Source: an uncultured Pelagibacteraceae bacterium
GTDB taxonomy: Bacteria > Pseudomonadota > Alphaproteobacteria > Pelagibacterales > Pelagibacteraceae
DNA length: 64,000 bases
Reading direction: 5' to 3'
Assembly (NCBI GenBank): GCA_902604565.1
Contig: CACKZF010000001.1
Location: 44,329-108,328 of the forward strand
Below the pieces are notes generated by a model. The model saw only the letters and a list, made by a program, of their open reading frames with translations. It had not been told where the DNA came from and searched no databases. Below, piece by piece: positions 52,043 through 61,386 of the stretch (within the stretch, counting starts at the first letter, position 1; each line of letters opens with the position of its first letter). A program made the translations under genes and the position numbers.

Positions 52043-53074
52043 TTAATTATTACTTTTTCTTCCTCCAAAAACTGTGTTAATAATTTTTGCAGGATTAATT
52101 GAGCCTACGACATTATTTTTGCTATCTATAACAGCTACTGTTTTTTCTTGAGTTAAAATTTTTTCAGCAACGTTTTCTATGATCTCATCTTTTGAAACTT
52201 TTAAATCACCTATATCAGAAGAAGTTGTTTCATCCATTACATCTTTAATTAATAGAACTTTTTCTCTAGGTACTTCCTCTGTAAATTTTCTTACATATTC
52301 TGTTGCTGGGTTTAAAACAATATTAGCTGGTGTATCTAACTGTTCAATTATTCCATCTTTCATAATTGCGATACGGTCAGCAAGTTTTAAAGCTTCATCA
52401 AAATCATGAGTAATAAACATAATTGTTTTTTGTAATTTTTCTTGAAGTCTTAAAAACTCATCTTGCATTTCTTTCCTTATCAAAGGATCTAGTGCAGAAA
52501 AAGGTTCGTCTAAGAACCATATATCTGGCTCAACCGCCAAGGATCTTGCAATTCCGACCCTCTGTTGCTGTCCTCCGGATAACTCTCTTGGAAAATAATT
52601 TTCTCTTCCATCAAGACCAACAAGTTTAACCATATCCATTGCTTTATTAATACTATCTTCAGTTTTAATACCCTTAATTTGAAGAGGAAAAGCAATATTT
52701 TCTAAGACTGTTTTATGAGGAAGTAGTGCAAAACTTTGAAAAACCATTCCCATTTTATTTCTTCTTAAATCAATAAGTTCCTTGTTATTTAAATTAAGCA
52801 AGTCTTGACCCTCAATAAAAATTTTTCCACCAGTAGCGTCAGTTAATCTAGAAATACATCTTAATAATGTTGATTTACCTGATCCTGATAAGCCCATTAC
52901 AACGAGCATTTCACCTTTTGATACCTCAAAAGAAGCATTATTAACTCCTACAATACATCCATTATCTTGAAATGTTTTAGCATCAACATTACCATTTGCT
53001 TCTTTAAGCATTCTCTCAGCGTTTGCCCCAAAAATTTTATAAACAGATTGGCATTTAATTACTGGTTCAGACAT
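52043..53074 (-). CDS. tmoV: Betaine/TMAO-type ABC ATP-binding protein with CBS-like C-terminus
   Basis: VVMGLSGSGKSTLLRCISRL; ELSGGQQQRVGIARSLAVEPDIWFLDEPFSALDPLIR. Confidence 0.85.
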   Translation of the reverse strand: MSEPVIKCQSVYKIFGANAERMLKEANGNVDAKTFQDNGCIVGVNNASFEVSKGEMLVVMGLSGSGKSTLLRCISRLTDATGGKIFIEGQDLLNLNNKELIDLRRNKMGMVFQSFALLPHKTVLENIAFPLQIKGIKTEDSINKAMDMVKLVGLDGRENYFPRELSGGQQQRVGIARSLAVEPDIWFLDEPFSALDPLIRKEMQDEFLRLQEKLQKTIMFITHDFDEALKLADRIAIMKDGIIEQLDTPANIVLNPATEYVRKFTEEVPREKVLLIKDVMDETTSSDIGDLKVSKDEIIENVAEKILTQEKTVAVIDSKNNVVGSINPAKIINTVFGGRKSNN

Positions 53075-53140
53075 AAATAATATTAAGGTTATACGAAATT
53101 CAGATAAAATAAAATCTCTATAATTTGTTACTTTTCCTCC

Positions 53141-53686
53141 CTAAAAATTTTTAATAAAATAAACTCTTGTATCAATCCCTGTGCTTAAAAAACTCAAAGC
53201 TTCACCACTTACTTTAACAGTTTCATCTACACCAACATTATTTCCACTTACAACGAAACCTGCAATACATTTATTTTTTTCATCGTCCCATTTGACAAAT
53301 GTTTCATCAATTTTATTTCCATTAATTGTATAAATTTCATGTGCTCTAAAGTTTAGAAAATTCGCACCCATTATTGCACGTTGAGGTATAAGTTTAGTTG
53401 CCTTACAAACAGCCTCATATAATTCATCAGATAATTTAAAATTATCAGTGCCATCAAACGAAACCAAAACTCCAGAGGGGAGACTAGAAATTAGCTTATT
53501 CAGTTTTCTTTCTTCAGCTATTCTTTCCTCTTCTATTTTCATTTTAGCAACCAGTTCATCACCTTCACCAAAAATATTATTTAAAATAAAAAAAGTTAGA
53601 AAGATAAGAATAATTATACCAACTAATCCACTAAATTGCTTAAATGGTTCTGACAATGTTTTAAAACTATTCTTGGAAACTTCCAT
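53141..53686 (-). CDS. Hypothetical membrane-anchored protein
   Basis: One N-terminal TM, coiled region, no recognised family. Confidence 0.7.
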   Translation of the reverse strand: MEVSKNSFKTLSEPFKQFSGLVGIIILIFLTFFILNNIFGEGDELVAKMKIEEERIAEERKLNKLISSLPSGVLVSFDGTDNFKLSDELYEAVCKATKLIPQRAIMGANFLNFRAHEIYTINGNKIDETFVKWDDEKNKCIAGFVVSGNNVGVDETVKVSGEALSFLSTGIDTRVYFIKNF

Positions 53687-54044
53687 TTTTCCAAATACCT
53701 TTTTTTTGTTTACCGTCTGACCAAGTAAAAGTACCTTCCCCGTTCATAAAACCATTGGCCCATTCACCTTCATAGGTTGAGCCATCAGGAAAAAATAAAA
53801 TTCCTGTACCGTTCCACTGACTTTCTTTAAATTCACCTTTGTAGATATATCCATTCGGCCATGTTTCAGTTCCTTGGCCATGTTTTTTCGTAGCTACCCA
53901 TTCACCTTCATAAGTTGTTTTATCTGTGTAAACCCATTTACCATAACCATTGTCACAATTTCCCTCTTTACATCCAGTACTTCTTGCCAATGCTAAAGAA
54001 GTGATTAATGACGAAAAAAGTATAAAAAATATAAGCTTTTTCAT
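53667..54044 (-). CDS. MORN-repeat exported protein
   Basis: Repeats YEGEWVATKKHGQGTETWPNG / YKGEFKESQWNGTGILFFPDG / YEGEWANGFMNGEGTFTWSDG. Confidence 0.88.
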   Translation of the reverse strand: MKKLIFFILFSSLITSLALARSTGCKEGNCDNGYGKWVYTDKTTYEGEWVATKKHGQGTETWPNGYIYKGEFKESQWNGTGILFFPDGSTYEGEWANGFMNGEGTFTWSDGKQKKGIWKNGSFQE

Positions 54045-54078
54045 GGAAATATATTACACAAAATTCCTTAAAAAAAAA

Positions 54079-54540
54079 TTAGGCATTTTTTGATTTATTC
54101 TTACAGATATAAATTGAAATATCTTTTTCTGAATTTTCTGTATTTATATTTTTTGTAATTTCGTGAATTAATTCACCTGATTTTCTTGTAATTATTGCAG
54201 ATTCTGAATACGTTTTATCATTGTTAAAGGCTTTAAACAAAACAACGTCTTTATTTACTATTTTGACATCAAAATTTGAATTTTGAGAGAAAAATTTTGA
54301 TAATCCATTTACCATTAATGTGCTTGGTTTATTTGAATAAATTTGAAATGAGTCTAAATTTTTAACATTTAGGTCTTCTGCTAGAAAAGTTTTATAATTA
54401 TACTCTGAATTCTTAAGAATTTTTTTTTCTAACTCACATATAAACTCTAAATTTAAATTTTCACTAATACTTATGTCTTTTGCATAAGCAAAATTGAAAA
54501 TAAAAAAGTTTAATAATATTAAATAAAATACTTTTACCAT
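54079..54540 (-). CDS. Hypothetical exported protein
   Basis: Signal peptide-like N-terminus; no recognised family. Confidence 0.65.
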   Translation of the reverse strand: MVKVFYLILLNFFIFNFAYAKDISISENLNLEFICELEKKILKNSEYNYKTFLAEDLNVKNLDSFQIYSNKPSTLMVNGLSKFFSQNSNFDVKIVNKDVVLFKAFNNDKTYSESAIITRKSGELIHEITKNINTENSEKDISIYICKNKSKNA

Positions 54541-54556
54541 TAATTATTTGAGGTGA

Positions 54557-54591
54557 CAAAAAAAATCTCCCCCAATAAAATTGGGAGAGAT
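54557..54591 (-). terminator. Rho-independent terminator after tmoX-like gene
   Basis: ATCTCTCCCAA-TTTTA-TTGGGGGAGAT followed by T-tract on minus strand. Confidence 0.85.
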
Positions 54592-54612
54592 CTTAAATTT
54601 ATTAAATTAACC

Positions 54613-55566
54613 TTAATGATCGTGTGTAAATTCTTCCCACACACTCTTATTGTCAGCTAACCATTTTTTTGCTGCATCTTCGTGAGTCATTTTGTCGACA
54701 TCAACTAAAGCTGCCATTGCTCCAATTTGACTTGTAGAGAATGACATTTTTTTAAACGTTTTTGCAGCTGCTGGATGAGTTTTTGGAAAATCTTCATGTG
54801 CTGCTTTTTTCAAATAACCATCCGGAGAACCACATTTTCCATCTCCACCATCTTCTGGTCTACAACCAGCTGTGTATGGAGGGAAGTCGATAAATGTAAA
54901 ACCAGCACCATCTGTAAAGTTTGGTGTCCAGTTAAATATGATAGTTCCTCTTCCTTCTTTTTTAGCCGCAGCTAACTCTGCCCAAAGTGCATCTGCACTT
55001 CCTGCAAATTTAACCCACCAAAGATCTCCTAATCCAAGAGCATCAACTCTTTGAGGTATTAAATCTCCATGCCATGTTTGTGGTCCTTCTAACATTCTAC
55101 CTTTTCCATCCGGTGAATCAGGTGTTGTGAAGTTTTTAGCACAATCAGGATTTTTTAATGCAGTCCAATCAGGTAGACCTGGGCATAAACCTTTTTCCAC
55201 AACCCAGTTTGGATATCCCATATCTTCAAGAGTTCTTGCTTCGTGATCACCCATATCTAATAAACCACCTTTATCCAAAGCAGTTGTGAATGATTTACCA
55301 AATGCAGATTCCCATACTTCGTGAGATATAGTTACATCACCAATTCTGATTGACTCATAAACCGCTTGTGAGTCAGCATTTACGTATTTTACATTGTTTC
55401 CCATACTTTCAAAAATTCCGCCAATTACATAAGCCATTACAATTTGGCTTGACCAGTTATGAGTTGGGATAACAATAGGTTTTTTACTATCTGCTGAGTT
55501 TGAAATCCCTGCAAAACTTACAAGAGATATCACCAATGCTGATAGTAGAGATATTATTTTTTTCAT
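54613..55566 (-). CDS. tmoX: TMAO/betaine-type ABC substrate-binding protein, TmoX-like
   Basis: ORF 54613..55626, likely start MKKIISLLSALV at 55566; PTHNWSSQIVMAYVIGGIFESMGNNVKYVNADS; divergent from tdm. Confidence 0.78.
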   Translation of the reverse strand: MKKIISLLSALVISLVSFAGISNSADSKKPIVIPTHNWSSQIVMAYVIGGIFESMGNNVKYVNADSQAVYESIRIGDVTISHEVWESAFGKSFTTALDKGGLLDMGDHEARTLEDMGYPNWVVEKGLCPGLPDWTALKNPDCAKNFTTPDSPDGKGRMLEGPQTWHGDLIPQRVDALGLGDLWWVKFAGSADALWAELAAAKKEGRGTIIFNWTPNFTDGAGFTFIDFPPYTAGCRPEDGGDGKCGSPDGYLKKAAHEDFPKTHPAAAKTFKKMSFSTSQIGAMAALVDVDKMTHEDAAKKWLADNKSVWEEFTHDH

Positions 55567-55637
55567 TATTTCCCTTTCCTTAATATTAAGTAGATAAATT
55601 ATCCTCTCTATTAAAGTTACAGTCAACTAGCAAAATA

Positions 55638-55690
55638 GATACAAATGTATATATAAAATTTATATATAAATTTATTGATACTTTTGTATA
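55638..55690. promoter_or_regulatory. tmoX/tdm divergent intergenic dyads
   Basis: GATAC-AAAT-GTATA (55638..) and GATAC-TTTT-GTATA (55677..55690) flanking the 18-bp palindrome AAATTTATATATAAATTT (55656..55673). Confidence 0.5.
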
Positions 55691-55714
55691 ATTTTTGAGT
55701 ATTTTTAAAAAAAT

Positions 55715-58054
55715 ATGCAAACAAGTCTGAATATTAAAGAACCCGGTTTAAACGCACTACCACCTGGAGTTGAAAGATATGTTATCAATGCAGGTGGAAT
55801 TACAGGTATACAAATATTTCCTGAAGATGAAATTGAAATAATAAATAATGAGGGAAATCAAATTTGTGAAATTAATATTTTTAACAAAAATGGAAAATCA
55901 GAATTGGGAATTTTAAATTTAAAAGAAAATAAAAATTCATCTGCAATAAAAAAAATACTTTTAAAAAAAGAAGAATGTTCTTTACAAGCATTGCTTCAGT
56001 TAAAAAAAAGAAATTTGCAAATTGAAAAAGCCACCTCATCAATTCTCTTTGATAAAAATACTATTGCAGGAGAAAAAATAACTCTAAATGCAAAAGATAA
56101 TTGTTATTGTATCTTTGCTGCTCCTGGGAACGATATGCTTGTTCATGATCAAAATCCACCTTCAGATTTAACTGTATTAGTTAAAAGAGCAAAAATTAAA
56201 AATTCTGAAAAGGAATTTTCAATAATCCCTGATCCAATTTATGATCCTGACTATGAAGTTAACATAGATAGAAAAACTGCAACAGGATATCAAGTTAAGG
56301 CTGGGGACTATATTCAAATAATTACACCAACAGGAAGACAATGTTCAGATTTCGTTGCTTACGACACGGCAAAATTAGAAAAAGGTATAGAGAGAGGTCT
56401 TGATTGGCAAACGACTAGAACTTTTATGGGAAATACTTTTCCAGGTCCTGGTTTATTTTCAAAATTTTATGATACTGATCATGAGCCACTGGTAGAAGTT
56501 ATTAGAGATACTGTAGGTATACATGATACATTTAATTTAGCCTGCACCTCAAAGTACTACGAAGATTCTGGATATTTTGGTCATGCAAATTGCTCTGACA
56601 ATTTAAATGATTCAATGAAAATGTATGGTGTCGAAGAAAAAAAAGGTTGGCATGCGATCAATCTTTTCTTTAATACATCCTCTGGAGGTCAAAATTCTGT
56701 TACATCTGATGAATCTTATGCAAGACCAGGAGATTATGTCATTTTTAAAGCGTTAAAAGATTTAACATGTGGAACAACTGCATGCCCTAGCGATATAGAT
56801 AGCTGCAATGGATGGAACCCTACTGATATTTTTGTTAGAACTTATGAAAAAAGTAAAGAGTTTACAAAATCATATGGTTTTAGAATGAAAACAGATTCAG
56901 AAAATAAACTTACAAGAAATACGGGTTTCTATGAGAGAACATCAAAATTAACTAGAAACTTTATCGATGCTAGAGGTTTTTGGTTACCAAATGATTATAC
57001 AAAACATGGTGTAATTAATGAATACAATGCATGCAGAGAAGACGCAGTACTAATTGACTTATCTTCATTGAGAAAGTTTGAAATTCTTGGACCAGATGCT
57101 GAAGAATTAATGAACTATACATTAACACGAAATGTAAAAAAACTTTCAGTTGGTCAAATTGTTTACTCAGCAATGTGTTATGAAAATGGAACCATGTTTG
57201 ATGATGGAACGTTATTAAAACTTAGTGATCATGGTTTTAGATGGGTTTGTGGTGATGAATATGGAGGTGAGTGGCTTAAAGAACAAGCGAAGAAAAAAAA
57301 TTACAAAGTTCATATCAAAAATTCTACTGACCAAATAAATAATTTATCTTTACAAGGTCCCAAAAGTAGAAAAATTCTAGAAAAAATAATTTTTACCCCA
57401 CCTACCCAACCTTCTATATCTGAATTGGAATGGTTTAGATTTACAATTTGTCGATTGGAAGAATTAAACGGAATACCATTAATTGTTTCAAGAACAGGTT
57501 ATACTGGTGAACTTGGTTTTGAAATTTGGTGTCATCCAAGTGATGCTCCAAAGGTTTGGGACAAGGTAATTGAAGCAGGAAAAGATGAAGGTCTGTTACC
57601 AGCTGGTTTTGCGGCTTTGGATCTTTTAAGAATAGAAGCTGGTTTAATTTTATTTGGTAATGAATTTGACGGACAACAAGATCCGTTTGAAGCTGGCATT
57701 GGATTTTCTGTACCATTAAAATCCAAAACAGAGGATTTTATTGGAAGAGAAAATTTAATTAAAAGAAAAGAAAACCCTCAAAAAAAACTAGTAGGGCTAG
57801 AGCTGATTGGTAAAGAGATAGCTAATCATGGAGATTGCGTTCATATTGGAAGATCTCAAGTTGGCATTATAACAAGCGGATGTATCTCTCCGACTTTAAA
57901 TAAAAATATTGCATTATGCAGAATAGATGTAGGTCACTCAGAAATAGGTAATGATGTTGAAATTGGAAAGATAGATGGACATCAAAAGAGAATTCCTGCT
58001 AAAATTGTTGGATTTCCTCATTACGATCCAAAGAAAACTAAAGTAAGATCTTAA
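55715..58054 (+). CDS. tdm: TMAO demethylase-like protein (DUF1989 + GcvT/THF domain)
   Basis: DUF1989 region with DLTCGTTACPSDIDSCNGWNPTDIFVRTY; C-terminal GcvT LQGPKSRKILEK, SRTGYTGELGFEIW, DLLRIEAGLILFGNEFD. Confidence 0.82.
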   Translation: MQTSLNIKEPGLNALPPGVERYVINAGGITGIQIFPEDEIEIINNEGNQICEINIFNKNGKSELGILNLKENKNSSAIKKILLKKEECSLQALLQLKKRNLQIEKATSSILFDKNTIAGEKITLNAKDNCYCIFAAPGNDMLVHDQNPPSDLTVLVKRAKIKNSEKEFSIIPDPIYDPDYEVNIDRKTATGYQVKAGDYIQIITPTGRQCSDFVAYDTAKLEKGIERGLDWQTTRTFMGNTFPGPGLFSKFYDTDHEPLVEVIRDTVGIHDTFNLACTSKYYEDSGYFGHANCSDNLNDSMKMYGVEEKKGWHAINLFFNTSSGGQNSVTSDESYARPGDYVIFKALKDLTCGTTACPSDIDSCNGWNPTDIFVRTYEKSKEFTKSYGFRMKTDSENKLTRNTGFYERTSKLTRNFIDARGFWLPNDYTKHGVINEYNACREDAVLIDLSSLRKFEILGPDAEELMNYTLTRNVKKLSVGQIVYSAMCYENGTMFDDGTLLKLSDHGFRWVCGDEYGGEWLKEQAKKKNYKVHIKNSTDQINNLSLQGPKSRKILEKIIFTPPTQPSISELEWFRFTICRLEELNGIPLIVSRTGYTGELGFEIWCHPSDAPKVWDKVIEAGKDEGLLPAGFAALDLLRIEAGLILFGNEFDGQQDPFEAGIGFSVPLKSKTEDFIGRENLIKRKENPQKKLVGLELIGKEIANHGDCVHIGRSQVGIITSGCISPTLNKNIALCRIDVGHSEIGNDVEIGKIDGHQKRIPAKIVGFPHYDPKKTKVRS

Positions 58055-58404
58055 TGGCTAAATCAACTAAGGATTTGTTAGAGTTTTGGGAAGATCAAAT
58101 GAAGCTTTCTCATACATCAAGTAACTATTTTTTTAGAAAATCACCTTCCCATTATCATATGATGCTTTTAGTAATGTCGGCATTTAAGCAAAAACAAAAT
58201 TTATCAGTAGAGGAGCTAAAAACCAAACTATTTAAAACCTCTAGACCAAAATCTGCATTAATAATTAATGAAGCATGTGAAAAAGGTTTTTTTTACTTAG
58301 AAAAAACCTCACAAGATCAAAGAAAAAAACATATAAAGCCAAGCACTTCGTTTATTGATGAATTTAACGACTATTTATCAACTCTTAAAAATTTAAGCTT
58401 TTAA
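58054..58404 (+). CDS. Small MarR-like winged-helix protein
   Basis: LSVEELKTKLFKTSRPKSALIINEACEKGFFYLEKTSQDQRKKHIKPSTSFIDEF resembles recognition helix plus wing; start overlaps tdm stop. Confidence 0.55.
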   Translation: MAKSTKDLLEFWEDQMKLSHTSSNYFFRKSPSHYHMMLLVMSAFKQKQNLSVEELKTKLFKTSRPKSALIINEACEKGFFYLEKTSQDQRKKHIKPSTSFIDEFNDYLSTLKNLSF

Positions 58405-58501
58405 CAATAAGCAAATCCTAAGTTCTGTAAGTTTTTATTTCTAAATTTTATATATAAAAAAAATTATATATTTAACCCTTTTCAAAAAATAATGTTTCAG
58501 A

Positions 58502-59827
58502 ATGTCATTACCGACAAAAGCTAAAGTAGTAATCGTTGGAGGGGGAATTCACGGTCTAAGTACTGCTTGGAAACTTTCAGAAACTTATAAAAATCCGGGT
58601 GATATTGTCGTCTTAGAAAAAAAAGATACCGCAGCAGGAGCAAGTGGAATTGCCTGCGGTGTTGTAAGAAATAATTATTTTCAGCCTGCAATGAGAGAAT
58701 TAATGGCTCATTCAGTTTCAGTTTGGGAAAGTGATCCTAAATCATTTAAATATAATGCGGTTGGTTATTTACAGATTTCACCAGAAGTAATGCATGCAGA
58801 TGTTGCAACTATTTATGAACAACAAAAAGCAATTGGTTACGAGTCTGAATTTATAGAAGGTGAGAAAGATTGCATGAAATATATGAAAGGTATGTTTGGT
58901 GACTGGCAAGCACAAGGCATAACTTCTGTTCTTCATGAAAAAAAAGGTGGATATGCATTTAACAAAGATTCAATTAAAGCACTTGAAAATAAGTCTACTT
59001 CAAATGGTGTTGAAGTATTGAAAGGTGTAAAAGTTACAGGTTTTAAAAGAGGAAGTAATAGCAAAGCTGTTACAGGAGTTGAAACAGACAAAGGTACAAT
59101 AGAGTGCGAACAAGTTGTTGTTGGCGCAGGACCTTGGGCTAGAGATTTTTGGAATATGTTAGAGCTTCCTAAAACTGCAAATATTAAAGATAAAGACGGA
59201 AAGATGCATGAAACTGATATGTGGAAATATTGGATGCTTCAAGAGGGTGTACTTGGTGTAGAACCAGATTTTTTAAAAATGGATAACGGTGAACAGCCAC
59301 CGGTAATTCATGTAGATTCAACGGCTCCATTATATTCAGATAAAACTAAAAAATTGTTAACGGATAAAATTTGGGGAATATATTATAAACCAGATATTGA
59401 AGGACTCGGAGTACAGGGTGGAACTTCACCTTACATAGTTGATAAACATTTTGATCAAGTAAACGTTGATCCATATGGAATAGAGTCCCCTGAATATCAG
59501 ACAACAGAAGCTTTTAATGATATGTGGTGTTCAGCGTTAGCTCATTGCCAAAAAAGATTTGAAGGTAAATCAGATTTATATAGAAAAGGTCCTTCTGGTG
59601 GACTTGGATGTATGACTCCAGACTCGTTTCCAATTTTTGATAGATTTTTAGAAAATGTTTATATGATAGCAGACTCTAACCATGGTTATAAAATGATTGG
59701 AGTTGGAGAACTTGTTGCAAAAGAAATTCTTGGAACCGAGAGTGATTTATTAAAACCATTTAGATTCAACCGTTACGAGAAAGGTGAATTACACCCAACA
59801 TCTAATAGTCCGTTTCCTTGGAGCTAA
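58502..59827 (+). CDS. DAO/SoxB-like FAD-dependent oxidoreductase
   Basis: KVVIVGGGIHGLSTAWKLSETY; KKDTAAGASGIACGVVRNNYF; located directly upstream of gmaS. Confidence 0.88.
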   Translation: MSLPTKAKVVIVGGGIHGLSTAWKLSETYKNPGDIVVLEKKDTAAGASGIACGVVRNNYFQPAMRELMAHSVSVWESDPKSFKYNAVGYLQISPEVMHADVATIYEQQKAIGYESEFIEGEKDCMKYMKGMFGDWQAQGITSVLHEKKGGYAFNKDSIKALENKSTSNGVEVLKGVKVTGFKRGSNSKAVTGVETDKGTIECEQVVVGAGPWARDFWNMLELPKTANIKDKDGKMHETDMWKYWMLQEGVLGVEPDFLKMDNGEQPPVIHVDSTAPLYSDKTKKLLTDKIWGIYYKPDIEGLGVQGGTSPYIVDKHFDQVNVDPYGIESPEYQTTEAFNDMWCSALAHCQKRFEGKSDLYRKGPSGGLGCMTPDSFPIFDRFLENVYMIADSNHGYKMIGVGELVAKEILGTESDLLKPFRFNRYEKGELHPTSNSPFPWS

Positions 59828-59894
59828 TTTATCTAAGTAGACAGATGTTTTTTTTTCAGTTAACTTTTTGGTCTAAAAATTCTTAAGGGGGAAT

Positions 59895-61364
59895 ATGACT
59901 GATCTAGAGAAACATGTTAATCAACCAGGTAGAGCAAAATTAGTTAAACAGGTTAGAGCTAAAATTAACGAACTAAAAATTGATTATATTTTTTTTCAAT
60001 TCATATCAGTAACAGGAAGAGTTGTTGGTAAAGGAATTCCTGCTGATCATTGGGAAAGAACATGTGAAAAAGGTTTTCAATTAGTTTACGGTGCAACAGC
60101 TAATTTATTCTTAGATCGTCACAATAACTATATAGGATATGGTCCTGAAGCTAAAGAATTGGTTGGAATACCTGATCCAGAAACGTTTTGCCAATTACCT
60201 TGGGATAAAAAAGTTGCAAGAGTTTTTGTAACTTGTTTTAGAAATAGAGAAGAAAGAGAAAATCCAGGTGGTCACTTAACATCTGATTGTAGAGGTAATT
60301 TAAGAATTATTGCTAAAGAATTTAAGAAAAAACATGGTTATCAACTTAGAGTTGGAACTGAGCCAGAAATGATGTGGTTAACTAGAAATGATGATGGTAC
60401 TCCGACAGGAAAAGGTTTTTCTAAACCATATTGTTATCACATAGATCAATTCGAGTCTTTAAGACCAGTATTTATGAAAGTAATGGAATACGCAAGAGCT
60501 ATGGGCTTTGATATGATTCAAGGTGATCATGAAGATGCTCCTGGACAACTAGAATTAAACTGGATGTACGATGATGTTTTAAGAAATGCAGATAGATTAT
60601 CTACTTACAGACAAATTTGTGCTCAGGTTGCAAGAGAATTTAATTTGATTGCATGCTTTATGACAAAACCTTTTATGGGAGTTTCTGCTAGTGGTTGTCA
60701 TACTAATATGTCTCTATGGACAGGTGGGAAAGATAAAGTAAATAAATTAGGTCATAAGTCTCTGCCAGGGATGGATGAAGTTTTCAGTTATGTAGAAGGC
60801 GGTACTAATACTTTTATGCCAGATACAAAAGATGTCCAGTTGCCAGGAAAAATTGGTTTGAAATCAATCGGTGGAGTAATGAAACACTTACCTGCTTTAA
60901 CAGCCATTGGTTCGTCAACAGTTAATTCATATAGAAGATTATGGGATCAGGGTTTTTGGGCACCTGTTTATGCAGATTGGGGATACCAAAATCGAACTTG
61001 TGGATTAAGAGTTTCCGCACCAGGTAGATTTGAATATAGATCTGTAGATTCTATGCATAATCCATATTTAATGGGAGCGAGTTTATTAAAAGCTTTTGAT
61101 GATGGAATAACGAATAATATCAATCCTGGAAAACCTGAGTCTAGAAATATTTATGAAGCTCAAAAAGCTGGAAAAAATGTTAAAAAATTACCTTTAAGTC
61201 TTGGTGAAGCTTTAGATCGTTTAGCAGAAGATAAGGTTATTCAATCTGCTATGCCGGATGAAATGTATAAAATATTTCATTGGTATAAAAATGATGAATG
61301 GGAAAGATTTTTAGGTGCAACAACTCAATGGGATCTAGATACCTACTTGGATTGCCTGCCATAA
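59895..61364 (+). CDS. gmaS: Glutamine synthetase family protein, gamma-glutamylmethylamide synthetase-like
   Basis: QGDHEDAPGQLELNWMYDDVLRNADRL; GVSASGCHTNMSLW; followed by mgsABC-like genes. Confidence 0.85.
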   Translation: MTDLEKHVNQPGRAKLVKQVRAKINELKIDYIFFQFISVTGRVVGKGIPADHWERTCEKGFQLVYGATANLFLDRHNNYIGYGPEAKELVGIPDPETFCQLPWDKKVARVFVTCFRNREERENPGGHLTSDCRGNLRIIAKEFKKKHGYQLRVGTEPEMMWLTRNDDGTPTGKGFSKPYCYHIDQFESLRPVFMKVMEYARAMGFDMIQGDHEDAPGQLELNWMYDDVLRNADRLSTYRQICAQVAREFNLIACFMTKPFMGVSASGCHTNMSLWTGGKDKVNKLGHKSLPGMDEVFSYVEGGTNTFMPDTKDVQLPGKIGLKSIGGVMKHLPALTAIGSSTVNSYRRLWDQGFWAPVYADWGYQNRTCGLRVSAPGRFEYRSVDSMHNPYLMGASLLKAFDDGITNNINPGKPESRNIYEAQKAGKNVKKLPLSLGEALDRLAEDKVIQSAMPDEMYKIFHWYKNDEWERFLGATTQWDLDTYLDCLP

Positions 61365-61386
61365 ACAAATTTAGTTAAGGAGAAAT

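Noticed and set aside
57441-57726. Minus-strand ORFs inside tdm
   Set aside because: Antisense to a strong multi-domain coding sequence; translation rich in Leu/Gln/His as expected from reverse frames
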